A stretch of DNA of 64,000 bases, from assembly GCA_020633675.1 (NCBI GenBank), contig JACKDE010000002.1, positions 868,001 to 932,000 of the forward strand, in the 5' to 3' direction. Below are positions 33,704-42,985 of this stretch, piece by piece. Position numbers and translations under genes: made by a program. The stretch is from Deferribacteres bacterium. GTDB lineage: Bacteria; Zhuqueibacterota; Zhuqueibacteria; Zhuqueibacterales; Geothermadaptataceae. Below the pieces are notes generated by a model that saw only the letters and a list, made by a program, of their open reading frames with translations, was not told the origin of the DNA and did not search any database. Positions within the stretch are counted from its first letter, which is position 1. Each line of letters opens with the position of its first letter.

Positions 33704-34462
33704 ATGGAGAATGGTTGTTCAGCTGAAATCCGCGACAACCATTGCAACAAGCCGTTCAGCCTTTCTATCTTTTTCCCGGTATATAATGACTGGGGTACTA
33801 TTGGCACCATGGCTGCACTTGCAGTGATGACTGCGGAACAAATTACCGATGATTATGAAGTCATTCTCGTTAATGACGGCAGTCAGCCGCAGACGCGAGA
33901 AATTCTTGATTTTATTGAAAAAAAGTACCCCAAGTTGCGGGTGGTGCATCACCCGGAGAACCGGGGATATGGCGGCGCCCTGAAAAGCGGCTTTCGTGAA
34001 GCCAAAAAAGAATTTGTTTTTTACACCGATGGCGACGCCCAATATGATGTACGCGAATTGCTGAAACTGGTCCCGGCGATGACCGATGGCGTCGATGTGG
34101 TCAATGGCTATAAAATCAAACGCCACGATCCATGGTATCGCATTTGGATAGGCAAGTTTTACCATCGCGTCACACGCCTGGCATTTGGATTTTCGATTCG
34201 CGATGTCGATTGCGATTTTCGTTTGATGCGCCGCGTGTTATTTGACAAAATCGAGCTCGAGCACAACAGCGGGGTCATCTGCGTCGAGATGATCAAAAAG
34301 CTGCACGATATCGATGCAAAATTTGCCGAAGTGCCGGTCAACCATTTTTTTCGGGCCAGCGGCAAATCGGAATTTTTCAACTTCAGCCGTGTCTTTCGTG
34401 TTGCCCGTGATTTAGTTGGCTTGTGGTGGCAGTTGGTTTTTCTGAGAAAAGCCGTGAGGTAA
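33704..34462 (+). CDS. GT2 glycosyltransferase (DPM1-like, without TM tail)
   Basis: About 252 residues. FSLSIFFPVYNDWGTIGTM opens the GT-A domain; LVNDGSQPQTRE and YTDGDAQYDVREL supply the nucleotide and metal sites; DVDCDFRLMRRVLFD and HFFRASGKSEF complete the DPM1-type pattern. No TM pair follows, so it is a soluble or peripheral enzyme, unlike the paralogues at 8856 and 12816. AAGGAACT lies before ATG at 33704. The next gene starts 6 bp after the stop. Confidence 0.88.
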   Translation: MENGCSAEIRDNHCNKPFSLSIFFPVYNDWGTIGTMAALAVMTAEQITDDYEVILVNDGSQPQTREILDFIEKKYPKLRVVHHPENRGYGGALKSGFREAKKEFVFYTDGDAQYDVRELLKLVPAMTDGVDVVNGYKIKRHDPWYRIWIGKFYHRVTRLAFGFSIRDVDCDFRLMRRVLFDKIELEHNSGVICVEMIKKLHDIDAKFAEVPVNHFFRASGKSEFFNFSRVFRVARDLVGLWWQLVFLRKAVR

Positions 34463-34468
34463 TGCACC

Positions 34469-35467
34469 ATGACGGACTATCGCGACGGCTATCGACATCG
34501 TAAAGTGTTGATTACCGGCGGCCTGGGATTTATCGGCTCCAATCTCGCACATGCATTGGTTGAATTGGGCGCCGAGGTGACGTTGGTTGATTCCATGATC
34601 GATGAGTATGGCGGCAACCTGTTCAATATCGAATCGATTAAAGACAAAGTGCGTGTCAACATTGCAGATGTGCGCGGGCCGGGTATGCGTTATTTGGTGC
34701 GCGGCCAGGATATCCTGTTCAATCTGGCTGGTCAGGTGAGCCATATCGACAGCATGAACGATCCGTACACGGACCTCGATATCAACTGCCGCAGCCAGCT
34801 TTCAATTTTGGAAGCGTGCCGGCATTATAACAAAGATATCAAAATCGTTTTTGCCGGAACGCGTCAGCAATATGGCCGGCCGCTTTATCTGCCGGTCGAT
34901 GAAAAACATCTGATGGTGCCGGTAGACGTCAATGGCATCAATAAAATTGCTGGCGAGCAATACCATATCATTTACAATAACGTCTACGGCATTCGTGCCT
35001 GCTCGCTCCGGCTGACCAACACCTACGGACCGCGGCAGCTAATGAAGCACGACCGGCAGGGTTTTGTGACAGTGTTTGTGCGGCGCGCTATTGACGGTGA
35101 AAAGATTCACATTTTTGGAGATGGCAGCCAAAAGCGCGATTACAACTACATTGATGATGTGGTGCGCGCATTTTTAATGTGTGGTGCTTCGTCTTTGGCA
35201 GACGGAGAAGTGTTTAACCTCGGCAGTTGCGATGTGGTCAGCCATCTTGCGTTTGTCGAATTGCTCATTGATATTGCAGGGAATGGGGCTTACCAACTGG
35301 TGCCATTTCCGGAGGATAAAAAGCGTATCGATATCGGCGACTATTACGGCGACATCGACAAAATCCGGCGCACCATCGGCTGGGAGCCAACAGTTCCTTT
35401 GCGGGATGGACTCGAAAAGATGGTCAGTTATTATCGCAAATACAAGGAGCACTATTGGCCACGATGA
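34469..35467 (+). CDS. NAD-dependent epimerase/dehydratase with Asn in place of the catalytic Tyr
   Basis: 332 residues. The Rossmann motif GGLGFIGSNL and the fingerprint NTYGPRQ/GDGSQKRDYNYIDDV place it in the extended SDR nucleotide-sugar family. AGTRQQYGRP supplies the Thr of the catalytic triad. The position of the YxxxK motif reads NGINK, keeping Lys but replacing Tyr by Asn. The rest is intact, so the change may be a subfamily trait rather than decay. It overlaps the DegT gene by 4 bp; together they could produce an amino sugar. Substrate unknown. Confidence 0.87.
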   Translation: MTDYRDGYRHRKVLITGGLGFIGSNLAHALVELGAEVTLVDSMIDEYGGNLFNIESIKDKVRVNIADVRGPGMRYLVRGQDILFNLAGQVSHIDSMNDPYTDLDINCRSQLSILEACRHYNKDIKIVFAGTRQQYGRPLYLPVDEKHLMVPVDVNGINKIAGEQYHIIYNNVYGIRACSLRLTNTYGPRQLMKHDRQGFVTVFVRRAIDGEKIHIFGDGSQKRDYNYIDDVVRAFLMCGASSLADGEVFNLGSCDVVSHLAFVELLIDIAGNGAYQLVPFPEDKKRIDIGDYYGDIDKIRRTIGWEPTVPLRDGLEKMVSYYRKYKEHYWPR

Positions 35468-36570
35468 ATGAGATTCCGTTTTTTGATATGACGCGGCAAT
35501 ACCGGGCGGCTAAGCCTCTGATCGATGCCGCGTTGCAGCGTGTGCTGGATCGCGCCTGGTTTGTCCTGGGTGAAGAAGGAAAGTTGTTCGAAAAAGAGTT
35601 CGCTGCCTATTTGGGAGCAGAATCTGGTATCGGCGTCGGTTCCGGCACCGAAGCCCTGCACCTCGCGCTGGTCGCGTGCGGCGTGCAGGCTGGTGATGAA
35701 GTGATCACCGTTCCGAATACCGCTGTGCCGACCATTAGTGCGATCTCGTTCGCCAATGCCACTCCCGTGCTGGTCGACATCGATCCGGTGACCTACACGA
35801 TGGACCCGGCAAAATTGGAACAGGCGATAACCGACCGCACCAAAGCCATCGTTCCAGTGCACTTGTACGGTCAGGCTGCAGACATGTGGCCCATTTTGGA
35901 GATCGCTAAAAAACATGGCATCCGCGTGATCGAAGATGCCTGCCAGGCTCATGGTGCGCTCTATCAAAATCAGCGCGTGGGGACATTCGGCGACTTGGGC
36001 TGCTTTAGCTTTTATCCGAGCAAAAATCTCGGCTGCTATGGTGACGGTGGATTTGTGTGCAGCAATGACCCGGAGCTTTCGGAGCGCGTGCAATTGCTGC
36101 GCAACTACGGTCAGCGCAAGCGCTACTATCACTCGATCAAAGGCTTCAACAGCCGTCTCGATGAAATGCAGGCTGCGATTCTGCGCGTGAAGTTGCCTGA
36201 GCTCGATGCCGGCAATCGCAGGCGGCGTGAGTTGGCAAAGCTGTACGATGGACTGCTTTGTAAAACGCCGCTCACTTTGCCGAGAGAAGTGAGCTACAGT
36301 GAATCGGTTTTTCATTTGTATGTTGTGCGTGCGCCGAGACGAGATGAATTGATAGAATTCCTGGCCGAAAACGGTGTCGAAACCATTATTCATTATCCGG
36401 TGCCGGTGCACCTGCAGGAAGCTTACAATGATTTAAAGATAGCCCCTGACAGCTTGCCGGAGGCAGAGCGAGCAGCGCAGGAAATCGTCTCCCTGCCACT
36501 TTATCCGGAGATTACCGAAGATGAAATCAATGCGGTTGCCGCTTTGATCAACCATTTTTATCGACATTAA
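35464..36570 (+). CDS. DegT/DnrJ/EryC1/StrS sugar aminotransferase
   Basis: 368 residues from ATG at 35464. Aspartate-aminotransferase fold with GSGTEALHLAL (cofactor phosphate), IEDACQAHGA (Asp contacting the pyridine N) and CFSFYPSKNLGCYGDGG with the PLP lysine Lys187. GFNSRLDEMQAAILRVKL is the family's substrate/dimer motif. It aminates a keto-sugar nucleotide using glutamate. The AGGAG at 35445 is 14 bases from this ATG but only 5 from an in-frame TTG at 35455, so the start might be three codons earlier. Coupled to the upstream SDR gene. Confidence 0.92.
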   Translation: MNEIPFFDMTRQYRAAKPLIDAALQRVLDRAWFVLGEEGKLFEKEFAAYLGAESGIGVGSGTEALHLALVACGVQAGDEVITVPNTAVPTISAISFANATPVLVDIDPVTYTMDPAKLEQAITDRTKAIVPVHLYGQAADMWPILEIAKKHGIRVIEDACQAHGALYQNQRVGTFGDLGCFSFYPSKNLGCYGDGGFVCSNDPELSERVQLLRNYGQRKRYYHSIKGFNSRLDEMQAAILRVKLPELDAGNRRRRELAKLYDGLLCKTPLTLPREVSYSESVFHLYVVRAPRRDELIEFLAENGVETIIHYPVPVHLQEAYNDLKIAPDSLPEAERAAQEIVSLPLYPEITEDEINAVAALINHFYRH

Positions 36571-37046
36571 GAAACGCCGTCATCCGGAAACTGCCGTCTG
36601 GTGGCAATTAGCGGCTGCTGTGGGGTTTGCTGCAACGGTTCAACCAATGTCGTCCGTCCCGGTTCGGATAATGAATTGGCTAAGTGATGTGTATAAGCCG
36701 ACTTTATAGTTTAACATGAGTTTGAAATAAGCAAAACATCAGATTCTTCAGCCTGAGCGAAAGCGCTTAGAAGCCTTTGTACTAGAAGCTCAAAATCTTC
36801 ATGTTTCGACTCCGCTCACCATGAAGAAAACTCCCCACTTAGGCTGAAAATACTCATATCGAGCTCATGTTAGTTTAGGCAAAGAGCTGTTAGCCTGGAT
36901 TGATTTTATTTATGTTATACTGCCATTTTGAGCAGAATTAAGCTAATTACGCCGACCGAATGCGGAACTGTTAAGAAGCGGCCTCTTTGTGCGATTAACA
37001 TCAGGCGGCATGGCAAATAGCGGAACATCCATGAGCATGCACCCAT
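36571..37046. other. 476-bp gap between DegT and GT39-like genes
   Basis: The gap contains the 161-bp inverted-repeat element at 36712-36872 and no credible ORF. The remaining 170 bp before the GT39-like gene may hold a promoter, but I see no convincing -35/-10 pair. Confidence 0.5.
36712..36872. repeat. Composite TCTTCATGGT / CTGAGCGAAGTCGAA repeat, copy 2 (inverted)
   Basis: Outer arms TAACATGAG (36712-36720) and CTCATGTTA (36864-36872). Inside, AGATTCTTCAGCCTGAGCGA and a hairpin AATCTTCATG...CACCATGAAGA (around 36795-36828) reproduce, in reverse order and strand, the two modules at 18401-18491. Confidence 0.75.
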
Positions 37047-38834
37047 ATGAGCAATCCGCAAAACTATTTTTTCCGTTTGACATTCTGGAGCATCCTTGCA
37101 ATAACGCTGTTGTTGCGCCTGTGGGATATTGAAGGCAGTCTGCCTGTCGTCGTTAATGTCGATGAAAGCTTTGCAGTATCGACAGCGGTGCGCCTGGGCA
37201 ATGGCGATCTCAATCCACATATTTTTATGTGGCCACATTTGTTCTTTTACATGCTTTTCTCGCTTTATGGCCTGTTTTACTCTGTCGGTACGATGCTCGG
37301 ATTCTTTAGCAGCCTGACAGAGTTTAAAAATCTCTATTTTAATGATCCCTCAGCGTTTTATCTGATAGGCCGATTGTTTTCAGCAGCGATGGCCACGGCA
37401 TGTGTTGCTCTGCTCTATCATTTTGGCAAACTGTTTCGCAGCCGCGTAGTTGGGCTTGTTGCCGCTGGATTTTTGGCCGTATCCGTGCCCCATATCGAGT
37501 ACTCGCGGGTAGCCCTTCCGGAAATGACGATGTGTTTTTTGGTGCTGTTGGCGGCCTGGTTTGCATTTCGGCTTCTAAAAACCGGTCACTGGCGGGATTA
37601 TATGCTGGCTGGAATTGCCGGCGGGCTGGCGGTCTCTGCCAAATACAATGCGTACTTGATTTTCCCGACAATTACGCTGGCGCATTTTATGCGTATGTGG
37701 CAGCGGGAACCGGGACAATTTTTTCGCGAATGGCACAAGCTTGTGTTTGCCGGCGCCAGTGCGCTGGCGGCCTTTTTTGCCACCACACCTTATGCGCTGC
37801 TCGATTATCAGACGTTTTGGCGCGATATTGCGTTTACATCGCTGGTGTCTTCACCGGATGTCGTATCCGGTACATGGTTCTCTGCCGCGAAATATTACCT
37901 TGTCGAATTGTTCTTTCACAATGAATGGCTGACGGATTTCAATTTGACTGGCATTTTTATCTGTGTCGGCGTGCTTTGGCTGGCGTGGCAGCGGCAGCAT
38001 ATGGGGTGGCTGCTGCTAAGCTATCCACTGTTGCATTTTGTGTTTTTTGCGGCAAAAACGATCGGCGATCCGCGCTTGCGCTACATGCTCCCGATCGTAC
38101 CGTTTCTGTGCCTGGTCGGTGCTGTATTGATCATACAGACAGCCGGTTTTGGATTCGCGAAATGGCGCAGGAAAAGAACGGTATCACAGCCATGTATAGT
38201 GATGACTGCATTGCTGCTTTGCGTGCCTGCGTTTGTTGGCATTGCGCATTTTCGCTGGCTCAATGAAAAAGATACCGCATCTGCGGCGCGTGAATGGATA
38301 CTGGATAATTTGCCGGCCGACACCAGGATTTTGTACAGCGATTACCACACTTTGGCGTTGAAAAGAAACCAGCCAAGCCTGGAGGCATATTATCGCGACA
38401 TCCGGGGCGATGCAGGTTCGCAAAAGGTGCTGCAGCTTAAAATCGCTGCGCTCAACTGCGACGCCACTCCTGCTTATGAAATCAATGAGTTATATCACGG
38501 ATGGACGGATGAGAATCGCGAGCATGCACAGAACGCCAATTATTTGCCGCAGGGTGTGTTGCCGATTGACGAGAGCAAATTCTCGGTCAGCTATTGGCGG
38601 CAGCGCGGGTTTGCGCATGTCGTTGTTTTTCGTGATGCGATCGAGCGTTATTTGAGCGGTCCAGAAGGAGAGCAATTCCCGAAATTGCAAGCCTTCTATC
38701 GCGACCTGCTGAAAAATGCGGATTTGGTGGTCGAATTTCAGCCGATTCCTCCGCGTTTGACCGGATATCATATACAAATATTGAAGTTAAGTGAGCACAA
38801 AAATATCTTTGTGCAAGGAGCGGCAGGTTCCTGA
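37047..38834 (+). CDS. GT-C membrane glycosyltransferase (PMT_2/GT39-like), second
   Basis: 595 residues with about ten TM helices. The first loop has VVVNVDESFAVSTAVRLGNG, with the Asp-Glu of the catalytic loop, followed by HIFMWPHLFFYMLFSLYGLF. The family-typical FLAVSVPHIEYSRVALPEM and GLAVSAKYNAYLIF follow, as in PF13231 members. It ends with a soluble extracytoplasmic domain of about 190 residues. It likely transfers a sugar from a polyprenyl-phosphate donor onto a lipid, protein or glycan at the outer membrane face. Only distantly similar to the protein at 26890. Confidence 0.82.
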   Translation: MSNPQNYFFRLTFWSILAITLLLRLWDIEGSLPVVVNVDESFAVSTAVRLGNGDLNPHIFMWPHLFFYMLFSLYGLFYSVGTMLGFFSSLTEFKNLYFNDPSAFYLIGRLFSAAMATACVALLYHFGKLFRSRVVGLVAAGFLAVSVPHIEYSRVALPEMTMCFLVLLAAWFAFRLLKTGHWRDYMLAGIAGGLAVSAKYNAYLIFPTITLAHFMRMWQREPGQFFREWHKLVFAGASALAAFFATTPYALLDYQTFWRDIAFTSLVSSPDVVSGTWFSAAKYYLVELFFHNEWLTDFNLTGIFICVGVLWLAWQRQHMGWLLLSYPLLHFVFFAAKTIGDPRLRYMLPIVPFLCLVGAVLIIQTAGFGFAKWRRKRTVSQPCIVMTALLLCVPAFVGIAHFRWLNEKDTASAAREWILDNLPADTRILYSDYHTLALKRNQPSLEAYYRDIRGDAGSQKVLQLKIAALNCDATPAYEINELYHGWTDENREHAQNANYLPQGVLPIDESKFSVSYWRQRGFAHVVVFRDAIERYLSGPEGEQFPKLQAFYRDLLKNADLVVEFQPIPPRLTGYHIQILKLSEHKNIFVQGAAGS

Positions 38835-39063
38835 GCCTGCAGGTTCGGATTGTGTGCGGTTCCATAGTGGACAGTGTATCACGCGAATACGAATAAAGTT
38901 GTAGAAAAAGTGGAAATTGAGCTCAATCGAAGCATGCTTGTGTTGATGGCCTTGTTTTTGTAACGCTCAACGGTCTGTGCAAATTTCGCTCAAATTTGTA
39001 CGTTTGGGCAGCTTTGGGGCATACAGTATAAAAAAATTACACGAGCAGGAGGCTTCGACGGGA

Positions 39064-40887
39064 ATGGAAATGAATAGACTCAAAAAAATAGTGTTGGTTC
39101 TCGGGCTACTGATACCGACGTTGGCATCGGCTCAGGTGCCGAATCATACTTATCCCCGGATTGCAATCTGGCAATGGGCAGGCGCGGACCCGAGCTGGTA
39201 CGCCCGCTTTGATATGGCGATGACGCGTATTTACGACAAGAGCTTTGTTGCAACCGCCCGTTCAATCAATCCGGAAATTATCTGGATTCCAACGCAGGAT
39301 TTCAATACGTCTTATGATTTTATTCCGGACTTTCCGGATGCGTGGTATTTGCGTGACTCCAGAGGCAATAAAGTCGGCATCCACTACGGCCCGGATTCGT
39401 ACTATGCAGACTTGTCAGATCTGTGCGCCCGAGTCAACAATCAGCGATTGATCGACTATTATCCTGAATTTTTAGCCAGCATTGCCAACTCGATTAACGC
39501 AGCTGGTATTGCTTCAGACGGACTCTACTACAAAGGCCATCTGCAGTGGAATATGTGGTCGGATGTCGATTTGGACCGGAATGGCGTGAATGATTTGCAG
39601 GAGCACGGCAAAGACTGGGTGATCGAGCATTGGGCTGCCGGTGTCGATTTTTTGCTCAACAAATTGCGCGACCTGCTCGGCGACAAACTGATTATGATCA
39701 ATTCCGGCTCATCCGATACTCCGGGCGAATTTCTTGTTAACGGTTACGTTCATGAATACGGTGGTGCCGTGGGTGATTGGAGTTGGGAACGCAGCTACTG
39801 GCTTGGTAAAGCAAAAAACGTGCAACAGCCACCGATTTTTTTGCAGCAAAGCAATCCGGATCAACGCGATCCCACCACCGCCGATCCGTCGAAAAATTCG
39901 CTTGCTTTCATGCGGTTCAGTCTTGTAAAATCCATGCTGCTCGGTCGCTATTACACTTTTGAGCATGTCGATGGCAAATCGCCGGACCATTTCTGGAACA
40001 ATTACTATGACGAATTTGACGTCGACGTCGGTCACCCGGCCAGCGGTATGCAGAAAGTCAAAGCCGAAGTATGGGCACGCTTTTTTGATGGCGGTGTGGC
40101 GATTGCCAATTTCAGCGGCAGCGATCAGACCATCTCAGAGCAGGATTTGTCGGGTTTGGTTGGCTACAGCGGCCCCTATTATCGTATTTTAGGCGGGCAG
40201 GATGTGGCGCTCAATGGCCCGGCTGCAATCAATAACGGCCAAAAATTCACAACCATCACTCTGAAGGGATACAGCTATTCTGGCTATAACGATGTCAAAT
40301 ATACCGCTGGTGACGGAATTATTTTGCTGAAAAAAGCCCAGGCGATTGTATCTGATATCATTATCGATAATGTCGAATCCGGCACTTCGCCGGTAAGCAA
40401 TCCCGCTGTCCTGACAGGCAGTTTCGCTCAGGCTGAGTGCGGTGATGGCCGCAATTATTACAAATTGCGCTGCGATAACTATATTCCGGGTTCCGGGTCA
40501 TTTGCGATTGCTCACGGCACCAGCGGCGAAGCCGTGTTTACGCCAACTATAGGTGTGCCGGGCGATTATGATGTTTATGAATGGCATCCGAGCGTAAGCG
40601 GCGCGGCTTCAAGTGTGAGCTATACCATTTCCCATGCGAACGGCCAAACACAGCAGAAGATCAATCAAAGCTCAAATAGTGGTAAATGGAATTATTTAGG
40701 GCGCTTTCAGTTTAACAGAGGAACATCCGGGAATGTGAAAATTTCCGCCAGCGGCGCCAATGGCGCTGTGGTTGCGGATGCGATCATGCTGGTACATGCG
40801 AGCGATAAAGAAGCGCCTTCGAGCGCGGACATTTGGCCGCCGGCTGCACCGAGAAACACGGATGCGCGCGTGATCGACAATCAGTGA
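39064..40887 (+). CDS. Secreted glycoside-hydrolase-like protein with golvesin-like C-terminal domain
   Basis: About 607 residues. A signal peptide (KKIVLVLGLLIPTLASA) is followed by a TIM-barrel-like region: YPRIAIWQWAGADPSWYARF, PEIIWIPTQDFNTSYDF, AAGIASDGLYYKGHLQWNMW and KLIMINSGSSDTPGEFLVNG, resembling hypothetical glycosyl-hydrolase families (GHL15-like, low certainty). The last 140 residues contain IIIDNVESG, FTPTIGVPGDYDVYEWHPS, YTISHANGQTQQKINQ and KWNYLGRFQFNRGTSGNV, the golvesin/xanthan-lyase C-terminal pattern. A strong AGGAGG at 39047 serves ATG 39064. Within this locus it may trim or remodel the exported polymer. Confidence 0.75.
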   Translation: MEMNRLKKIVLVLGLLIPTLASAQVPNHTYPRIAIWQWAGADPSWYARFDMAMTRIYDKSFVATARSINPEIIWIPTQDFNTSYDFIPDFPDAWYLRDSRGNKVGIHYGPDSYYADLSDLCARVNNQRLIDYYPEFLASIANSINAAGIASDGLYYKGHLQWNMWSDVDLDRNGVNDLQEHGKDWVIEHWAAGVDFLLNKLRDLLGDKLIMINSGSSDTPGEFLVNGYVHEYGGAVGDWSWERSYWLGKAKNVQQPPIFLQQSNPDQRDPTTADPSKNSLAFMRFSLVKSMLLGRYYTFEHVDGKSPDHFWNNYYDEFDVDVGHPASGMQKVKAEVWARFFDGGVAIANFSGSDQTISEQDLSGLVGYSGPYYRILGGQDVALNGPAAINNGQKFTTITLKGYSYSGYNDVKYTAGDGIILLKKAQAIVSDIIIDNVESGTSPVSNPAVLTGSFAQAECGDGRNYYKLRCDNYIPGSGSFAIAHGTSGEAVFTPTIGVPGDYDVYEWHPSVSGAASSVSYTISHANGQTQQKINQSSNSGKWNYLGRFQFNRGTSGNVKISASGANGAVVADAIMLVHASDKEAPSSADIWPPAAPRNTDARVIDNQ

Positions 40888-40896
40888 GGTTTGCTT

Positions 40897-42189
40897 TTGA
40901 AAATTTTAATGGTCGACAAGTTCTTTTTTATCAAGGGTGGTGCGGAGCGATATTATTTTGAGCTCAAAAAGTTGCTGGAGGATCGTGGCCACGAAGTGAT
41001 CCCTTTCTCCATGCAGCACCCGGAGAACTTCGAGACACCCTACGAAAAAGATTTCGTTGACGACATCGAATTCAATGGTCTGACAACGCTTGAAAAGTTT
41101 AAACATGCACCGAAAATTATCAGCCGGGTGGTTTATTCGAAGCGAGCGAAAGAGGCTGTGTGCCGATTGATTGAACGGGAAAAACCCGACATCGCCCATC
41201 TGCACATGATCGACCATCAAATTTCGCCATCGATTCTTCACGCTTTCCGGGATAAAAAAATTCCGGTGGTGCAGACATGCCACCAGTACAAGCTGGTCTG
41301 TCCCAGCTACCGGCTATTTGTGATGCACAAAAACCGTATCTGTGAAAAGTGCATCAAGGGACATTTTTACCATGCAATCCTGGAGCGGTGCCACAAAGAG
41401 TCTCTTTCAGCGAGCATGCTGGTCGCGGCCGAGAGCTACATCCACCGCATGATGAAAATTTACGACTTGATCGATGTTTTTCATGTGCCGAGTCGCTTTT
41501 TAGGGCAAAAGCTGATCGAAGGCGGCTTCCCGCAGAACAAAATTTGGCATAGCTTTTACACGATCAATCTCGAAGATTATCCATTTCATCCGGAAGCGGA
41601 GGATTATTTTATTTACTATGGGCGTTTATCGGAAGAAAAAGGTGTATTGACGCTTTTGAAGGCGATGCAAAAGACGCCGAATGCCAAGCTGCTGATTGCA
41701 GGTGACGGCCCTCATCGTGCCGCACTTGAAGGCTTCGCGAGCGCGAATGGCCTCAAAAATGTGACATTTCTTGGAAATCAGCACAACGAAACGTTGATAC
41801 CGCTCATCCAAAAATCGCGATTTGTGGTCGTGCCGTCCGAATGGTACGACAACTCACCGCTCGTGATCTATGAGTCGTTTTCGATGGGTAAGCCTGTCAT
41901 TTCGAGCACGCTCGGCGGCATGCCGGAGTTGATCGAACACGGCAAAAGCGGTTTGCATTTTACGGCCGGCAATGTCGAAGCACTGGCAGCCAGCATCCTG
42001 CAACTCTGGGACAATCGGGAAGCATGCCAAAAGATGGGCCGACATGCGCGCAAAACGGCAGAGAAAGAATTCAGCCCGGAAGCGCATTATCAGAAAATTA
42101 TCAATCTTTATGAAAAAATGTTGAGCGCCAAACACACAGAACGTGCGATAATGCCTTTTGAAGACAGCAGCGCTGTCGTAGCCTCTTAA
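40897..42189 (+). CDS. Glycosyltransferase family 4, TTG start
   Basis: About 430 residues. The start KILMVDKFFFIKGGAERYYF is the GT4 N-terminal signature. VVQTCHQYKLVCPSYRL and a Cys pair (CEKC) near residue 150 belong to a subgroup of capsular GT4s. The C-terminal half has DYFIYYGRLSEEKGVLTLLK, LLIAGDGPHRAAL, VVPSEWYDNSPLVIYESFSM with the catalytic Glu, and SSTLGGMPELIEHGKSGL. No ATG precedes the domain. TTG at 40897 is 6 bases after GAGGT; TTG at 40891 is the alternative. Confidence 0.88.
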   Translation: MKILMVDKFFFIKGGAERYYFELKKLLEDRGHEVIPFSMQHPENFETPYEKDFVDDIEFNGLTTLEKFKHAPKIISRVVYSKRAKEAVCRLIEREKPDIAHLHMIDHQISPSILHAFRDKKIPVVQTCHQYKLVCPSYRLFVMHKNRICEKCIKGHFYHAILERCHKESLSASMLVAAESYIHRMMKIYDLIDVFHVPSRFLGQKLIEGGFPQNKIWHSFYTINLEDYPFHPEAEDYFIYYGRLSEEKGVLTLLKAMQKTPNAKLLIAGDGPHRAALEGFASANGLKNVTFLGNQHNETLIPLIQKSRFVVVPSEWYDNSPLVIYESFSMGKPVISSTLGGMPELIEHGKSGLHFTAGNVEALAASILQLWDNREACQKMGRHARKTAEKEFSPEAHYQKIINLYEKMLSAKHTERAIMPFEDSSAVVAS

Positions 42190-42208
42190 TATCAAAGAAA
42201 ATAAAATT

Positions 42209-42985
42209 GTGAACGGAAAAGATTTGCAGTCAAAAAAGCGAATCCCGGTGCTGTTGTATCATCGTATCGATCGGGAAGCTGAGGCGGAATTTCGCCCTTT
42301 TTGTGTCGATCCGGATGCATTTGAAGCACAGATGGCCTGGCTTGCAGGCGAGGGCTTTGCAACGATTTCGCTCGCACAGTTGCAGGATCACTACACCAAC
42401 GGCGCAGACGTTCCTGAGCGCCCCATCGTCATCACTTTTGATGATGGCTATTTCTGCAATTACTCGCGGGCCTATCCAATCATGCAAAAGCATGGTTTCG
42501 CTGGCACGATTTTTCTCGCTACCGACTTGATGCGGCAACCTTCTCCGGCAGTGGAGTCACGCGAGAGTTTTATGACCTGGCAGGAAATTGCCGAGATGCA
42601 CAGCGCCGGTTTTGCTTTTGAAGCGCATGGCTGTTCGCACCGCGCGCTGACCTCGATCAGCCTTGATGAAGTCGCGAGGGAAGCTCGCGAGTCGAAACAG
42701 CTCATCGAAAGTGAACTCGACAAAACAGTACGCTATTTTTGTTATCCGTACAGTCAGTATAATGATCGCATTATCGACATTATTGCCGATAGCGGCTACA
42801 AAGGCGCCTGTGGCGGGCCACCATTTTGGGATGATGGCCCCCATAACTGGTATGAGATTGGACGGACCGAGATTTTATGGAGTGACAACCTGAAGCAGTT
42901 TCGCTTTAAAATCAGGCATGGATTGGGATACTACTATTTTACCAAGCGCCAATTGGGCAAGATTAAGAAGAAAATCAAGCTGTGA
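42209..42985 (+). CDS. Polysaccharide deacetylase (NodB domain)
   Basis: 258 residues from GTG. A compact NodB domain: LLYHRIDRE, IVITFDDGYFCNYSRAYPIM (Asp-Asp base and metal), AGTIFLAT, FEAHGCSHRALTSIS (His ligand motif SHxxL), and FCYPYSQYNDRIIDI. No signal peptide is visible. It probably de-N-acetylates a sugar on a lipid-linked intermediate in the cytoplasm. It lacks the 130-residue insert of the deacetylase at 5019. The last four bases overlap the next gene (GTGA). Confidence 0.9.
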   Translation: MNGKDLQSKKRIPVLLYHRIDREAEAEFRPFCVDPDAFEAQMAWLAGEGFATISLAQLQDHYTNGADVPERPIVITFDDGYFCNYSRAYPIMQKHGFAGTIFLATDLMRQPSPAVESRESFMTWQEIAEMHSAGFAFEAHGCSHRALTSISLDEVAREARESKQLIESELDKTVRYFCYPYSQYNDRIIDIIADSGYKGACGGPPFWDDGPHNWYEIGRTEILWSDNLKQFRFKIRHGLGYYYFTKRQLGKIKKKIKL

